The notes under the pieces: model-generated
Databases searched by the model: none
What the model was told of the DNA's origin: nothing
The model's input: only the letters and a program-made list of their open reading frames with translations
Program-made: the position numbers and the translations under genes
Shown: positions 33,994 to 45,249 of the stretch, in pieces
How the letters are laid out: every line of letters begins with the position of its first letter
Numbering within the stretch: position 1 is the stretch's first letter
Origin: Thelephora terrestris
Taxonomy: Eukaryota; Basidiomycota; Agaricomycetes; Thelephorales; Thelephoraceae
Length of the DNA: 64,000 bases
Reading direction: 5' to 3'
NCBI GenBank assembly: GCA_015956445.1
Contig: WIUZ02000015.1
Span: forward strand, 974,387 to 1,038,386

Positions 33994-34071
33994 CCTAAAT
34001 CAAACAATCACGAAATAAGTGAAATAAGGTGAGATAATTGACAAATAATCACGATGCCACCTTTTCTGATG
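33900..34071. mobile_element. Miniature inverted-repeat element (172 bp) inside the NACHT gene
   Basis: Left end CATCAGAAAAGGTAGCA and right end TGCCACCTTTTCTGATG are inverted repeats with one mismatch over 17 bp. The interior has further inverted CTTATTT/AAATAAG motifs (cttatttcgcttat on the left, gaaataagtgaaataagg on the right). It has no coding capacity of its own. No clear target-site duplication could be found, so the superfamily is undecided. Its left end is read through by the NACHT ORF. Confidence 0.7.
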
Positions 34072-35017
34072 ACTCACCATATTTACTGGTTTGTTGTAGT
34101 GTTCCGTACGTCCAGCTGAAGCTTTCCATGTAGTCATTATGCATCGTGTATGTATCTGTCAATGGTAAAATGGCAGTAGTGCTTACCCAAGTTGTGACAC
34201 AAACCTGGACTTTGTCCATGGGTCTGTGTGCATTTGGTCCCCTCACTGTGTTATTCATTTACTGAGTAGATAAATTCTGCTCCATGGCTTGTGTGGTTTG
34301 TACTACAAATGCCTCCCAGGTTTGTGTGAATGACAATGCCAGCCATCATGGCTCAGTTAATTGCTGAGAGCTAGCTTCTCAAGAGTGATGGGGGTGAATA
34401 CTGGCCTCCCATCAATCAGGGCCCATAAAGATGCGTTGCAACCATTGTTGCACCTGAGGAAGTAAGGTTGGATATTTTAATGAATTTGTGCCAGGGCAGA
34501 AGTCCCAGCTCAAGGTCACCTCACCCATGAAGAAGTCACATGATTAAGTCACATGACCAACCATGTGACTGGCCACTCAACTACACCAATAAGCCAAGGA
34601 CATCTGGCCAAAGACCAAGCACTGTCCCCACCAAACACTCCATTATTTCCCCCTCACTACTCCAACCATTCACTAAACCATACCTACCCTCATTACACCC
34701 AACATCCCACAAACATTACCCCCAGAACACCCTTCCCACAACCCCAAGGGACAGTCCCAGCAGGAGGGAAAGGCAAGGAGAAGGAGCATGCCCAGCTACC
34801 ATCCAGGAAGCATTTAGCTAACAGGATGACATCATTCTTGATGGGGTTGATCAGGATCCAGGAGCCTTACCTAAAGGTGACAAGATCATCCTTGTGAGGG
34901 TTGGGGTGCCTGCTTACTTTCTGTGGGATGCTAGAGGATTAGTGGGATATGGGGTGTCAGGTTGTCCAAGAGGAAGAGGAGTTCCTGGAGTTCTGGGGAT
35001 TGGAGGGGGGAGTGTCA
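34072..35017. other. Repetitive-looking DNA without a gene
   Basis: No continuation of the NACHT gene was recognised beyond the miniature element. A proline/threonine-rich frame (34553-34897, CCCCTCA-type low complexity) is not convincing as a gene. The stretch ends in a purine tract (about 35005-35017) directly before TGTCAGGGCC, the arrangement of a polypurine tract before an LTR. Confidence 0.35.
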
Positions 35018-36863
35018 GGGCCACTCTACCCCAACAACTACCAGTGCACTGAGCCGACTCCGCAGAGTACTCACTAGTCCAACTAGCTGTGAGAGAACAA
35101 TCATGTCTCTATTCTTCCAGTAGGTTGTCCGAGGTCACTACAAGTCAGGTCAAAATCCTAAAGGGAAACCCAACCTAAACCGTACTTTGTTTGGTTTATC
35201 CAACAAGGGTTTATCCCTACAACAGGATTGATGGCTCCACCAGGTGATCGACTGGACGCTCAAGGTATTCTATGCTGTGAACGCTGGGGTTCAATAGTTA
35301 TGAGGTGCAGTTGACGTGCTGTCGGACCCCAGGATTATCATTATTTATTTTATGATTTTACGCACAATTTATAGTCAACAAGTTGAACAATGGATTATTT
35401 AAATGATTAAAGAATTATTTAAGCCAGATAAGATTAGATAACAGAAAGTCTAATTATAATCCATTCTAGATAAGATAAGATAAGGATCCTAGAGATTAGA
35501 TCAGGAGATCAGATAGCCATGGAAAGCCCTAGAACATCATGGAACTTCCTGGAACATGCTGGAAAGTGCTGGAACATTCTAGAAGGTGACGGAACATCAC
35601 AAATGTGATGATTTGTCACACCAAGAATATTATGGAAGCTGATGGAACATGACGGAATATTATGGAACATTGTGGAAAGTGCTGGAATGTTCTGGAACAT
35701 TCTTGTGTAAAATAGTATATATAGACCTCAACCCCACTTCTAAGAGAAAAACAGGTACCTACTGCTCAGGAAAAAAGCACAGTTTGCTCTATCCTCACAT
35801 CAGCTGAGCATCCTTTTGCTCAGTGTCTCTTTTCCCCCCTCACTTTACATCTACCCCCTCTCTCTCTACATCTACCCTCTAAAGTATCTACCTCAATTCC
35901 CTTAGGACTGTGTGGTTGAGTGATTTTGAGCAATCACATACCATATTTAGCCCTACCCTCTGTGAGAAGAAGTTCTAAGTCAGAAGAACTGAATAAGCTT
36001 AGTACACTTGAGACGTTGGAGTATTTGGTATCTGTTAGTACTGAAGTCTGAAACTTCAGGCAGATAACCCTCCACCTCAGAGAAGTGACTGACTGAGTGA
36101 CAGCCAGATTTAGCAGTACCACAAGGACTTATGACATATTTTACGACATAGGTTTATTATCTGAAGATTATTGAAGACATATCAGTTAGACGTACTAGAC
36201 ATCATCTGCAGCAAAGTTTAGGGTATCAGTTATACCCTCCCAGTTTTACAACATATCTTGTCACCTTTACAACATATCTAGCACAGCCCCAGGTGTAAGT
36301 GTACACCTTCCTTTTTAGGTCTAGTCACACGATACAGCCTCAACACAGCCTTAGGCATAGCCCTAAGCACAGCATCAATACACAGCCTCAATACACAGCC
36401 TTAGGCACAGCCCTAAGCACAGCATCAAAAGCACAGCATCAAAGCACAGCCTTAGGAATTCAGCCTCAAACACACCCTTTGAGCATCCCCCCTCTTTTCC
36501 CCTCCCCTCTGGTCTACCCAGTAGATCATCCCCTCCACTCTTGATCTCCCCTTAGATCAGGAACTCCATTACCATCAAATCACCACCAAACCCCCACACA
36601 CCAGATAAGCGTCTAATCAAGGAACAGGAACAACTGAGTGATATAGTATGTCTGATTCCCTTGGAATAATACTGAAGGACACACTCACAGAGTAGATCCC
36701 TCAGCGAACTCATCAGGTCCGAGAGCCAGAAAGAGGAACCCCGCTCACCCTGTGGAGTTGTTAGTCGTGTTCATAGACTACTCAACCAGCCTGCTTAGCT
36801 TCTATACACTTAGTCTCTAAGCAAACCAACTGGGTCTAGTTATCTTCTGTATAGAACATAACA
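35018..36863. repeat. Possible LTR-like sequence
   Basis: Starts TGTCAGGGCCACTC after a G-rich purine tract and could end ...TATAGAACATAACA, that is TG...CA limits. It contains a TATA-like tatatatag at about 35708, GATAAGATAAG tracts (35466-35490) and repeated CACAGC(C/A)T(C/T)AA units (about 36340-36440). I see no second LTR, primer-binding site, pol gene or target duplication, and a start at 35320 (TGTCGGACCCC) is equally possible. Treat as a guess. Confidence 0.25.
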
Positions 36864-38171
36864 CTACACCACCCACGAGCACGACAGCGCAGAGCGGGAG
36901 GGAGAGCAGATGGGGGAGGTCTTGGGTTCAAACAGAAAACTCTGACTTGGCCTTAACTGCAACTGGGCTGAGAAGGGCAGAGGATTTCCTGAGGTAACAA
37001 AACTAAGGTACTATGATACAGCCACAGTTGCTACTTATACTAATAGAGTGGCCATGACGTCAGTAACCCTAATATACCCTTATCAAGACAGAACAAAGGG
37101 AGATAAGGAGTGTGGGAACGTAGCGTGTGAAGGATTGCATAAGAGATAACAATAGTCCACATGAAACATAGGGGTAAAGATAACACTAGTCCTAAAACAA
37201 AAGGGGCATGGGGTCATGAAAGTTCGTACCTGGGGATCCCACCCAAGGGTCAGGTGAGAATCTTCTTGAATACTTCTTTTAGAGTGGCTAAAGATAGAAG
37301 CCATTCATCATCCCTTGTTGTCTGTAGGCGGTAACAGCATCACAGACTAGCGGCAACCTCAACGTATGTCCGAACATGAGGAGGTCGGGCCTAGACTCAT
37401 GGGACATGAGGGATTACAGATTCGCCGGTGTTTCACGCTAATGGCTACTTCCACATTCACTGAGCTAGCCAGAAGGATCCTAAGGCGATGCTCCCGAGTA
37501 GCGGCGATTCCTTCCTCCGGTTAGGAAACTGTGATGTGACTGTCCACGTGTGTGATCAGGGTCCAGGGTTGGTTGTTATCGTGATGCCATAAATGAGTCA
37601 TCAGGGTTGTAAAGGGGTTCGTCATGAGACCTATTTTTAGTGTGTGCGTGTTCTAGGCGTTCTGGAACGAAGTTCTTCCAAGGCCGTCCCGCGGGCCGAG
37701 GTGTCAGCTTGATGTAGTAAGCCAACGATGATGGTACAGTGGCGGAAGTTGATGTGACCCAGACCAATGAGGTGTGTCAAGGTAGGTCACGTGAAGGATC
37801 ACCAATCTAGGCTATAGGACGTCTTCTTGGAGCTATCCTTGATCAGCAACATGTCAGGAACATGGTATTTTTAAACTTTTTATAACACGCTCTTTCTTTG
37901 AACTCTTCTTACCATTTCTTATGTTTGAATGCTTCACACTCCTTATCCTTCACTCCAATCATTCAAAACACACAACGTGTATACATTCACGGCAACCGGA
38001 ACAACATGGCTATACAAAGTGCTATCAACGTCCAATCAGAAATCGACTCTATCTATGGCAGGCCTAAAGGTCATCAACTGTCCATCCCGGAGATCGAAGA
38101 ACTGGCCTCTCCTTGCGAGAATCTCCCCGAACATGGCGTCACCATCTTCGGCGCTCAGCTGAATGACTAGT
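36864..38171. other. Stretch without a recognised gene
   Basis: Only short ORFs. The sequence just before the interrupted ORF (37898-38170, plus) encodes a small open frame with SIYGRPKGHQLSIPEIEEL, unsupported by splice sites. Confidence 0.3.
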
Positions 38172-39540
38172 TCAAGCCGATAGGAAGAGACTCCTTCGAG
38201 TGGACCGATCAGCCTCCCAGATGTCACCGAACTGCGGAACACCTGGTCCCACATTTCCATCACCGGGTGACTGCTCGGCAGCACTGTCGACGTAGTTGAC
38301 AAGTGACCCTCCGTCTCCCTCATCGGACCCCTGGGCGGGATCCTGTCTTGCGAGGCGAAGCTGGTGTCTGAGTTGGATCTTGGACTTGACCTGTTGGTAG
38401 GGACGGTTGACCCGGTATCGGAAGGATCGTCCCTCATCTCGACCAGACTGGTCACCATCCGACTCAACTGGACACGGATAAGGGTAAGCCGAGCAGTAGT
38501 CCTTATTAAAAACATTAATGTTTTAGGAGTTTTTGTCGCAAATTTGAATGATTTTTCTCATGAGTTTTTGAATGGCCTGAGGGGGGATATTTTACTCATA
38601 AAGTTTTAATGGAAATTATGGGGGGGACTGGGACCCAGCTTACTGGGCACTGGTGCTCCCAATTAGGCAGGTGCCGACAGTGTGGGTGGCCCGGGAGAGT
38701 GGATTGCTTATATAATAAAAATTTAAAAATTCAGGGAAATTCCAGAAAATTCTGGAAAAATTCCAAAAATTATTAGAAAATTCCCACGGGTGTCAGGGAG
38801 GGCAGAAAATGAAAAATGGACTGTGGGAATTTCCGATCAAAATTTCCCAAAAAGGAAATTTTTGATGGCTTACATAAGCAACTCAAAAATGATTTTGATA
38901 TTGAATTTCCTTTTTGGGAAATTTTGATGGCTGACATAAGCAGGTCATGTGACTGAAAAAAGTGGGTGTTGCTTATGTAATCAGGTCATGTGACCGACCA
39001 AAAAAGGAAAGTTTTGATGGCTTACATAAGCATCTCAAAAATGCTTTTGGAGGGGTCTTTCCTAAAAAGGAAATTCCTTTTTAGGAAATATTTGATGGAT
39101 TACCAAAAAAGGAAATTTTGATGGCTTACATAAGCAACTCAAAAATGATTCTGGCAAAAATTACCTAAAAAGGAAATTATATGCTAGAAAATTCGGAAAA
39201 ATGCCAGAAAAATCCTAAAAAATACTGAAAAAATTCCCACACATCTAGAAAGTGCCCAAAATGGTAAATTATTCCCAAAAATATTCAAAAAATTGTTTTT
39301 CTGGCTGGAAAAATCAGGAAAAAATTCCAAAAAAATTCCAAAAATTCCAGAGTATAGATAAATATTTTATAAAAATTATTCCAATTTTTTTGGTCCATTG
39401 AATAGCTCATAATTTCAATATTAATATATTTTTTGCCCAAAAAATTCATAAAAATCCCCAAAAAATAGATAAAAATAGGAAAATACAAATATATCTGTAA
39501 TATTCATTATATCATGAAGTACAGACCAGTTTGTGGTCAT

Positions 39541-39800
39541 AAACTAGCCCTAAACCTAGTCCTGGACCTAACCTAACCTAACCTAACCTAACCTAGCCTA
39601 ACCCTAACTCTAACCCTAACCTAGACCTAAACCTAACCTAACCTGACCTAACCTAACCTAACCTAACCTAACCTAACCTAACCCAACCTAACCTAACCTA
39701 ACCTAACCTAACCTAACCCCAAACCTAACCTGCCCCAAACCTATCCTAGCACCAAACCTAAACCTAAACCTAACCTGCCCTAAACCTAACTCTGACCTGG
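39541..39800. repeat. Telomere-like CCTAA array, left palindrome arm
   Basis: Imperfect tandem CCTAA pentamers (acctaacctaacctaaccta) mixed with CCCTAA, CCTAAA and CCTGCC variants. It is not the uniform CCCTAA array of a normal fungal telomere. Confidence 0.85.
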
Positions 39801-40865
39801 CCTAGTTCAGCCTTATCTTATCTTATCTTATCTATCTTATTCTGTCTTACCTACCCTGGACCCAACCTAACCTGACATAGTCAACTTAACCTGGTCCACC
39901 ACAGATCACCCAACCTAACCTAAAGTGGTCTACCTGACCTAGACTGATGCAACTTGAGTTTATCTCTTCTAATCAGCTGTTATCCTATCTGGCCTTAATC
40001 TAAATACCGTAGCTAACCAACATCTAACCCAACCTCACCTGGCTCACCAGCAAGTAACTGGGCTACAGGAACACACCGTGAGCTGCACCATCCCATATCC
40101 TGTATCCAACTGTCACTCAAACACAAGAACTGTGGTGGACCTACAAGTTAGTGGACCCATAAGCCCACAGACCCACAAGTATAGGCTGTTCACTCAGTGG
40201 AAACATCTGTTATCCATCCTCACTCACGTACCACCCTCACCCTGTGTTCTGTGCCAGACTGCAACTTCACCACAGCTCATGTTCAGTCACCTAGCTGAAC
40301 CCATGTACAATCAGGTCTACCAATCCATGGATCCATAACAAGTAGTCTATCACCCTGACTTGCAGGTTCAGCTAGGTGGCTGAACATGAGCTGTGGTGAA
40401 GTTGCAGTCTGGCACAGAACACAGGGTGAGGGTGGTACGTGAGTGAGGATGGATAACAGATGTTTCCACTGAGTGAACAGCCTATACTTGTGGGTCTGTG
40501 GGCTTATGGGTCCACTAACTTGTAGGTCCACCACAGTTCTTGTGTTTGAGTGACAGTTGGATACAGGATATGGGATGGTGCAGCTCACGGTGTGTTCCTG
40601 TAGCCCAGTTACTTGCTGGTGAGCCAGGTGAGGTTGGGTTAGATGTTGGTTAGCTACGGTATTTAGATTAAGGCCAGATAGGATAACAGCTGATTAGAAG
40701 AGATAAACTCAAGTTGCATCAGTCTAGGTCAGGTAGACCACTTTAGGTTAGGTTGGGTGATCTGTGGTGGACCAGGTTAAGTTGACTATGTCAGGTTAGG
40801 TTGGGTCCAGGGTAGGTAAGACAGAATAAGATAGATAAGATAAGATAAGATAAGGCTGAACTAGG

Positions 40866-41125
40866 CCAGGTCAGAGTTAGGTTTAGGGCAGGTTAGGTTT
40901 AGGTTTAGGTTTGGTGCTAGGATAGGTTTGGGGCAGGTTAGGTTTGGGGTTAGGTTAGGTTAGGTTAGGTTAGGTTAGGTTGGGTTAGGTTAGGTTAGGT
41001 TAGGTTAGGTTAGGTTAGGTCAGGTTAGGTTAGGTTTAGGTCTAGGTTAGGGTTAGAGTTAGGGTTAGGCTAGGTTAGGTTAGGTTAGGTTAGGTTAGGT
41101 CCAGGACTAGGTTTAGGGCTAGTTT
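40866..41125. repeat. Telomere-like TTAGG array, right palindrome arm
   Basis: Mirror image of the array in the left arm: ttaggttaggttaggttagg with the same variants in inverted order. The G-rich strand of each arm points away from the palindrome centre. Confidence 0.85.
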
Positions 41126-43721
41126 ATGACCACAAACTGGTCTGTACTTCATGATATAATGAATATTACAGATATATTTGTATTTTCCTATTTTTATCTA
41201 TTTTTTGGGGATTTTTATGAATTTTTTGGGCAAAAAATATATTAATATTGAAATTATGAGCTATTCAATGGACCAAAAAAATTGGAATAATTTTTATAAA
41301 ATATTTATCTATACTCTGGAATTTTTGGAATTTTTTTGGAATTTTTTCCTGATTTTTCCAGCCAGAAAAACAATTTTTTGAATATTTTTGGGAATAATTT
41401 ACCATTTTGGGCACTTTCTAGATGTGTGGGAATTTTTTCAGTATTTTTTAGGATTTTTCTGGCATTTTTCCGAATTTTCTAGCATATAATTTCCTTTTTA
41501 GGTAATTTTTGCCAGAATCATTTTTGAGTTGCTTATGTAAGCCATCAAAATTTCCTTTTTTGGTAATCCATCAAATATTTCCTAAAAAGGAATTTCCTTT
41601 TTAGGAAAGACCCCTCCAAAAGCATTTTTGAGATGCTTATGTAAGCCATCAAAACTTTCCTTTTTTGGTCGGTCACATGACCTGATTACATAAGCAACAC
41701 CCACTTTTTTCAGTCACATGACCTGCTTATGTCAGCCATCAAAATTTCCCAAAAAGGAAATTCAATATCAAAATCATTTTTGAGTTGCTTATGTAAGCCA
41801 TCAAAAATTTCCTTTTTGGGAAATTTTGATCGGAAATTCCCACAGTCCATTTTTCATTTTCTGCCCTCCCTGACACCCGTGGGAATTTTCTAATAATTTT
41901 TGGAATTTTTCCAGAATTTTCTGGAATTTCCCTGAATTTTTAAATTTTTATTATATAAGCAATCCACTCTCCCGGGCCACCCACACTGTCGGCACCTGCC
42001 TAATTGGGAGCACCAGTGCCCAGTAAGCTGGGTCCCAGTCCCCCCCATAATTTCCATTAAAACTTTATGAGTAAAATATCCCCCCTCAGGCCATTCAAAA
42101 ACTCATGAGAAAAATCATTCAAATTTGCGACAAAAACTCCTAAAACATTAATGTTTTTAATAAGGACTACTGTACGACTCGTCCGAAGCTAAGTATTCAT
42201 TAGTTTTTTGTTGTTCATGAAGTGAGGTGTTGCGCTTACTACTGATGTCATCGCTGTCACTATCTTCTAGGTCCATCGATCCAGTGTCGGCATCAGCGCT
42301 GTCTTCTGAGTCCATCTCTTCCTCGATCCGTCGCAATCTGACGATCGCGTCGGCCATCGATACGGGTCGTCCACGGCCATCGGTAACGGTCGTCTTTTGC
42401 GGACCGTACGGCGGTGGGTTCACTTTACCAGAGGGTCGGGCTACCGACTGGTCCGGGAACGGCGTATTCCGAGGGATGTCCAGAGTAGGGACGGGGTCGG
42501 GACTGAGGTGGTACCAACTGGGGAACAGGTCTTCGTAAGTGTCGAGGACTCGGCGTAGGGGCGGTGGCGTCGGGCGGTTGCTGCTCGCGTCCAGCTCTGG
42601 ACCGTACAGGTGTATGTACGCCGCTCCCTGGTAGACGTACGGGGGCTGCTCCACTCCGCCACCCACGATGATAGCTCTGAACGCGAAGAAGGAGTCCTCC
42701 GCGCGGCCTAGGGTGGGATCCGTTAACTTCTCGAAGTGGGCGGCGGCCAACAGTCCTGGGCTTCGTTGGCCGAGGGGTGGGACGTTGACGTCCATTACCT
42801 CTTCCATGGTAGGCACGTTGTCGGGCACCGGTAGCTCGATAGTACGCCCTAGCCTCGGAGGGCTGGGTTCCGACGGCGGCGTCGACAACGTCTGCAACGG
42901 CCCTTCCTTCAGCCTAGGACACTGCTGACAGCCACAAGAACACTCACCATAAGTAGTTGACTCCGTTTTGGCGACGTCTGGGGCGGTAGATTCGAGAGGG
43001 GCGAGGTTTTCAAGGTATGCTACACCTTCGCTTTTTATACCCAATTTTACATTTATTTTCTTTCTGACTTCATCCTCAGGGTGGTCTGAACCCTTTTCAC
43101 AAGTTCCCACAGGTTTTGAATCGATAAGGTGGCTGCGGCCCTTATCGTTTGCAAAATTATTCCAACTTTGTGCTCGGGCGCCAGTCGTTCCAGCGGAGGT
43201 CTGTGGGTCTCTTCCGTATTTGGGAAGACCCCGGCGCTTCTCGTCTTGATGCCGGTACCTATCGTTTCGTTCGTCGCCGGAGTCAGACTCATCTGACATG
43301 CTGTCGTAAGCTTTCTTGGTCCGTGGCTTAGTCCTTTCGTGGTAAAGTCCGGTGCATACCCTGATTTTTCCGTCTTCTAGCTTATCGACCGTGTACGTCC
43401 GGACTTTTTCGCCCTTGACCATGGGGTGTCGGTTCATGTCGTCAATTACGCCCTCGAGTTCTTCCTGTCAGGCCGACGCGACCTCTACAGTTCAATAACA
43501 CTCTTGCTATCCAAACCTATCACACTCAGGGGTCAAACACACAGTTATAACCCTGTTGCAAACCCAGGGATATCGGAAGTCTCTTCACAGACTAGATTGG
43601 AGAAGAGGAGAAAGAAGGAGACAAGGGTCTTCAGGCACTCTTGCTCTAAGCACACAGCAGTAGAGGTCACGGAGAGTCTGATGATAACAAATCTAAGGAG
43701 TACAGGCTAAACTACTCTGAG

Positions 43722-43729
43722 TATATATA
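43722..43729 (-). promoter_or_regulatory. TATA-like box for the minus-strand acidic-protein ORF
   Basis: TATATATA lies 285 bp upstream of the ATG at 43437 in the 719-bp divergent intergenic region. Position fits a basidiomycete core promoter with a long 5' leader. Confidence 0.35.
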
Positions 43730-44092
43730 CTACTTAGATTTGTGACGTGACAGTGACATGTAACTATACTAATGATACAAACACAGACAAACATGGTCCG
43801 TGCACAGCACTGCATGGTCTGTGCGTTACGTGGTGACTAATGCTACAAATTATCAGCTGATAAACGAAAGTGTGGCGGCCAATAGCAATTTGAGAGCATT
43901 ACAGAGCAATTACAAAGCATGATGTATCCTGAGAATGTTCGGAAGGAATGTGGGTATGGCTGACTAACAGCCAATGGCAAAAGGGGAGCATATGACTAAA
44001 GATAGGAGCATATGATGTCATGTGGGTCATGCGCAGTAATCAATAGAAAAGATGACTCAACTCCTGAGTCGTGGAAGGGGCGTGGTATTTGG

Positions 44093-44099
44093 TATATAA
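44093..44099 (+). promoter_or_regulatory. TATA box of the coiled-coil gene
   Basis: TATATAA is 58 bp upstream of the ATG at 44157, a typical distance. Together with the box at 43722 it indicates a shared divergent promoter region. Confidence 0.5.
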
Positions 44100-44156
44100 C
44101 CAAAGGGGGTTGGATGACTGGTCTTCCAACAAACCTCCCTTTGTTACACACACAAC

Positions 44157-45214
44157 ATGCCTCGTGCTCAAACTCGTATTCCCACTCGTCGTTCCACCTC
44201 TTACTCTCCTGTTCAGGAGAGTAACTACAACATCGACCGCTTCTCCCATGCCCGCCGTGATCCTTCTCGCCCTTATCCTACCTTGGGAGCCATTATGGAC
44301 CGGACCGCCACCGCCGACCCTAATGAGGGGTTCTCTGATTTAGGTGGGGGCCCTGCTTGCGCATTCCGGTTTAGGAATGCAAGCTAACTCCTTTTTAGGT
44401 TTCAGGGACTTTCTCCAGGCCGCTCGTAGGGTGTCTCGGCGCAAGTTGGCGCGCATCGAGACCAACCCTTACGCGAACGAACTCCTCAATAGGGGTGTCG
44501 AGTTCATGACGGAGTCTAATGAGACCTTCAACTCTGTGTTGGAGGCCAGCGTTCTCCATACGGGGAACGTTGGGTCCATGTTAATGGATGAAGTGGCTCA
44601 CGTCAATGAACGTGTGGATGTTCGTCGTGAGGAGATAGAAGCGTTGGAGACTTGGAAAGAGGATATGCAGGGAGTTATTCATGGGCAAGAGGATAGCGTT
44701 GTTCGGCAGGGGGCCGATATCAATTCGTTGAAGGTAAATGTGGGGTCGGGAGATAATTGATTTCTCTAACCCAACATTTCCTTTAGGGAGAGGTGACTAC
44801 TCTCAAGGACTTGGTCCGGGCTCTGGTTACTAAAACCGGAGAATTGGAGGACGATAAGGTAACGAGTAGGGGTTGAAGGTTTTTGATGTCTTCTAACCCT
44901 ATTCGTTTTAGGTTCGCCTTAATCGTCGTATCTCCGAGTTGACCGGAGAAGTCCGGGATCTCCAGAGGAGGTGTAACGAACCGGAGGTCCGAGTCGAAGA
45001 GGAGGAGTTGGAGGTTCCGGAGCGGGCCGAGTCTCTGCCTGCTCGTCTCGTGGTCCAATATGAAAACAGGTTGGTTCCCATTGATGACGAAGTTGTTGAG
45101 ATTGGGAGCGACGAATTCTATCGGAACGTAGGAGTTGTCCGCAGGGACACTCCTCGTCCTGAATTCGTGTCTACTCCTTGGGGTGCTCGCAGCTGTGGTG
45201 GTAAGGCTTGTTAA
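44157..45214 (+). CDS. Uncharacterised coiled-coil protein (four exons, 298 aa)
   Basis: Exons 44157-44343, 44399-44733, 44787-44858 and 44912-45214 join to 299 codons; introns are 55, 53 and 53 nt, GT...AG with pyrimidine-rich ends (ctttttag, ctttag, gttttag). The protein starts MPRAQTRIPTRRSTSYSPVQ, has a basic N-terminus, a long coiled-coil-like region (DEVAHVNERVDVRREEIEAL, GEVTTLKDLVRALVTKTGEL, RLNRRISELTGEVRDLQRRC) and an acidic end (VVEIGSDEFYRNVGVVRRDT). No catalytic motif; a structural or gag-like role is possible but not shown. It ends 36 bp before the first recognisable base of the KDZ inverted repeat, so the end of its last exon may have been altered by that insertion. Confidence 0.6.
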
Positions 45215-45249
45215 CTTCAGCCTGATAAGTGGTGCAAATGGTCGTGTTG

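Larger units (their letters stand above)
38494..42172. mobile_element. Giant near-perfect palindrome (fold-back-like insertion), 3,679 bp
   Basis: Left arm 38494-40301 and right arm 40365-42172 are inverted copies of 1,808 bp each, with a 63-bp unique centre (40302-40364). Base x in one arm pairs with 80666 minus x in the other without any net indel; I noticed a single mismatch near the centre. Ends are CAGTAGTCC...GGACTACTG. The arms hold AT-rich sequence with repeated aaaattcc and gcttatgtaagccatc motifs, telomere-like arrays, and ORFs that occur identically in both arms (for example MYFPIFIYFLGIFMNFLGKK). No transposase is visible. No obvious target-site duplication. Flanks join in frame, so it was inserted into an ORF. 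Confidence 0.9.
38172..43437 (-). pseudogene. Uncharacterised acidic protein gene, split by a giant palindrome
   Basis: The 5' part, 43437-42173, starts MNRHPMVKGEKVRTYTV and runs to the palindrome, where a TAA inside the palindrome end (42159-42157) stops it after 426 aa. The 3' part, 38493-38172, is open to TGA. Lengths 1265 and 322 nt sum to 1587, an exact 529 codons with the reading frame continuing across the junction. The protein is hydrophilic and acidic (MDSEDSADADTGSMDLEDSD), with a short Cys cluster (GECSCGCQQC) and proline-rich parts; I recognise no domain. It is transcribed away from the coiled-coil gene at 44157, both with TATA-like boxes. It could be a host gene or an ORF of an unknown mobile element. 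Confidence 0.6.
43438..44156. other. Divergent intergenic promoter region
   Basis: 719 bp between two head-to-head ORFs, with TATA-like boxes on both sides (43722-43729 and 44093-44099). No other gene. Confidence 0.45.

Noticed and set aside
34553-34897. Proline-rich ORF as a secreted protein
   Set aside because: No signal peptide and the DNA is a CCCA/ACCC-rich low-complexity stretch in repetitive sequence.
39541-41125. A real chromosome end or a telomere fusion point
   Set aside because: The arrays are degenerate pentamers, lie inside the arms with unique DNA on both sides, and do not meet head to head; the flanking ORF halves join in frame, so no chromosome fusion is needed.
38494-42172. 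Assembly artefact from an inverted chimeric read
   Set aside because: An artefact would also invert flanking sequence. Here the two flanks are different and together form one continuous reading frame. It remains worth checking in raw reads.
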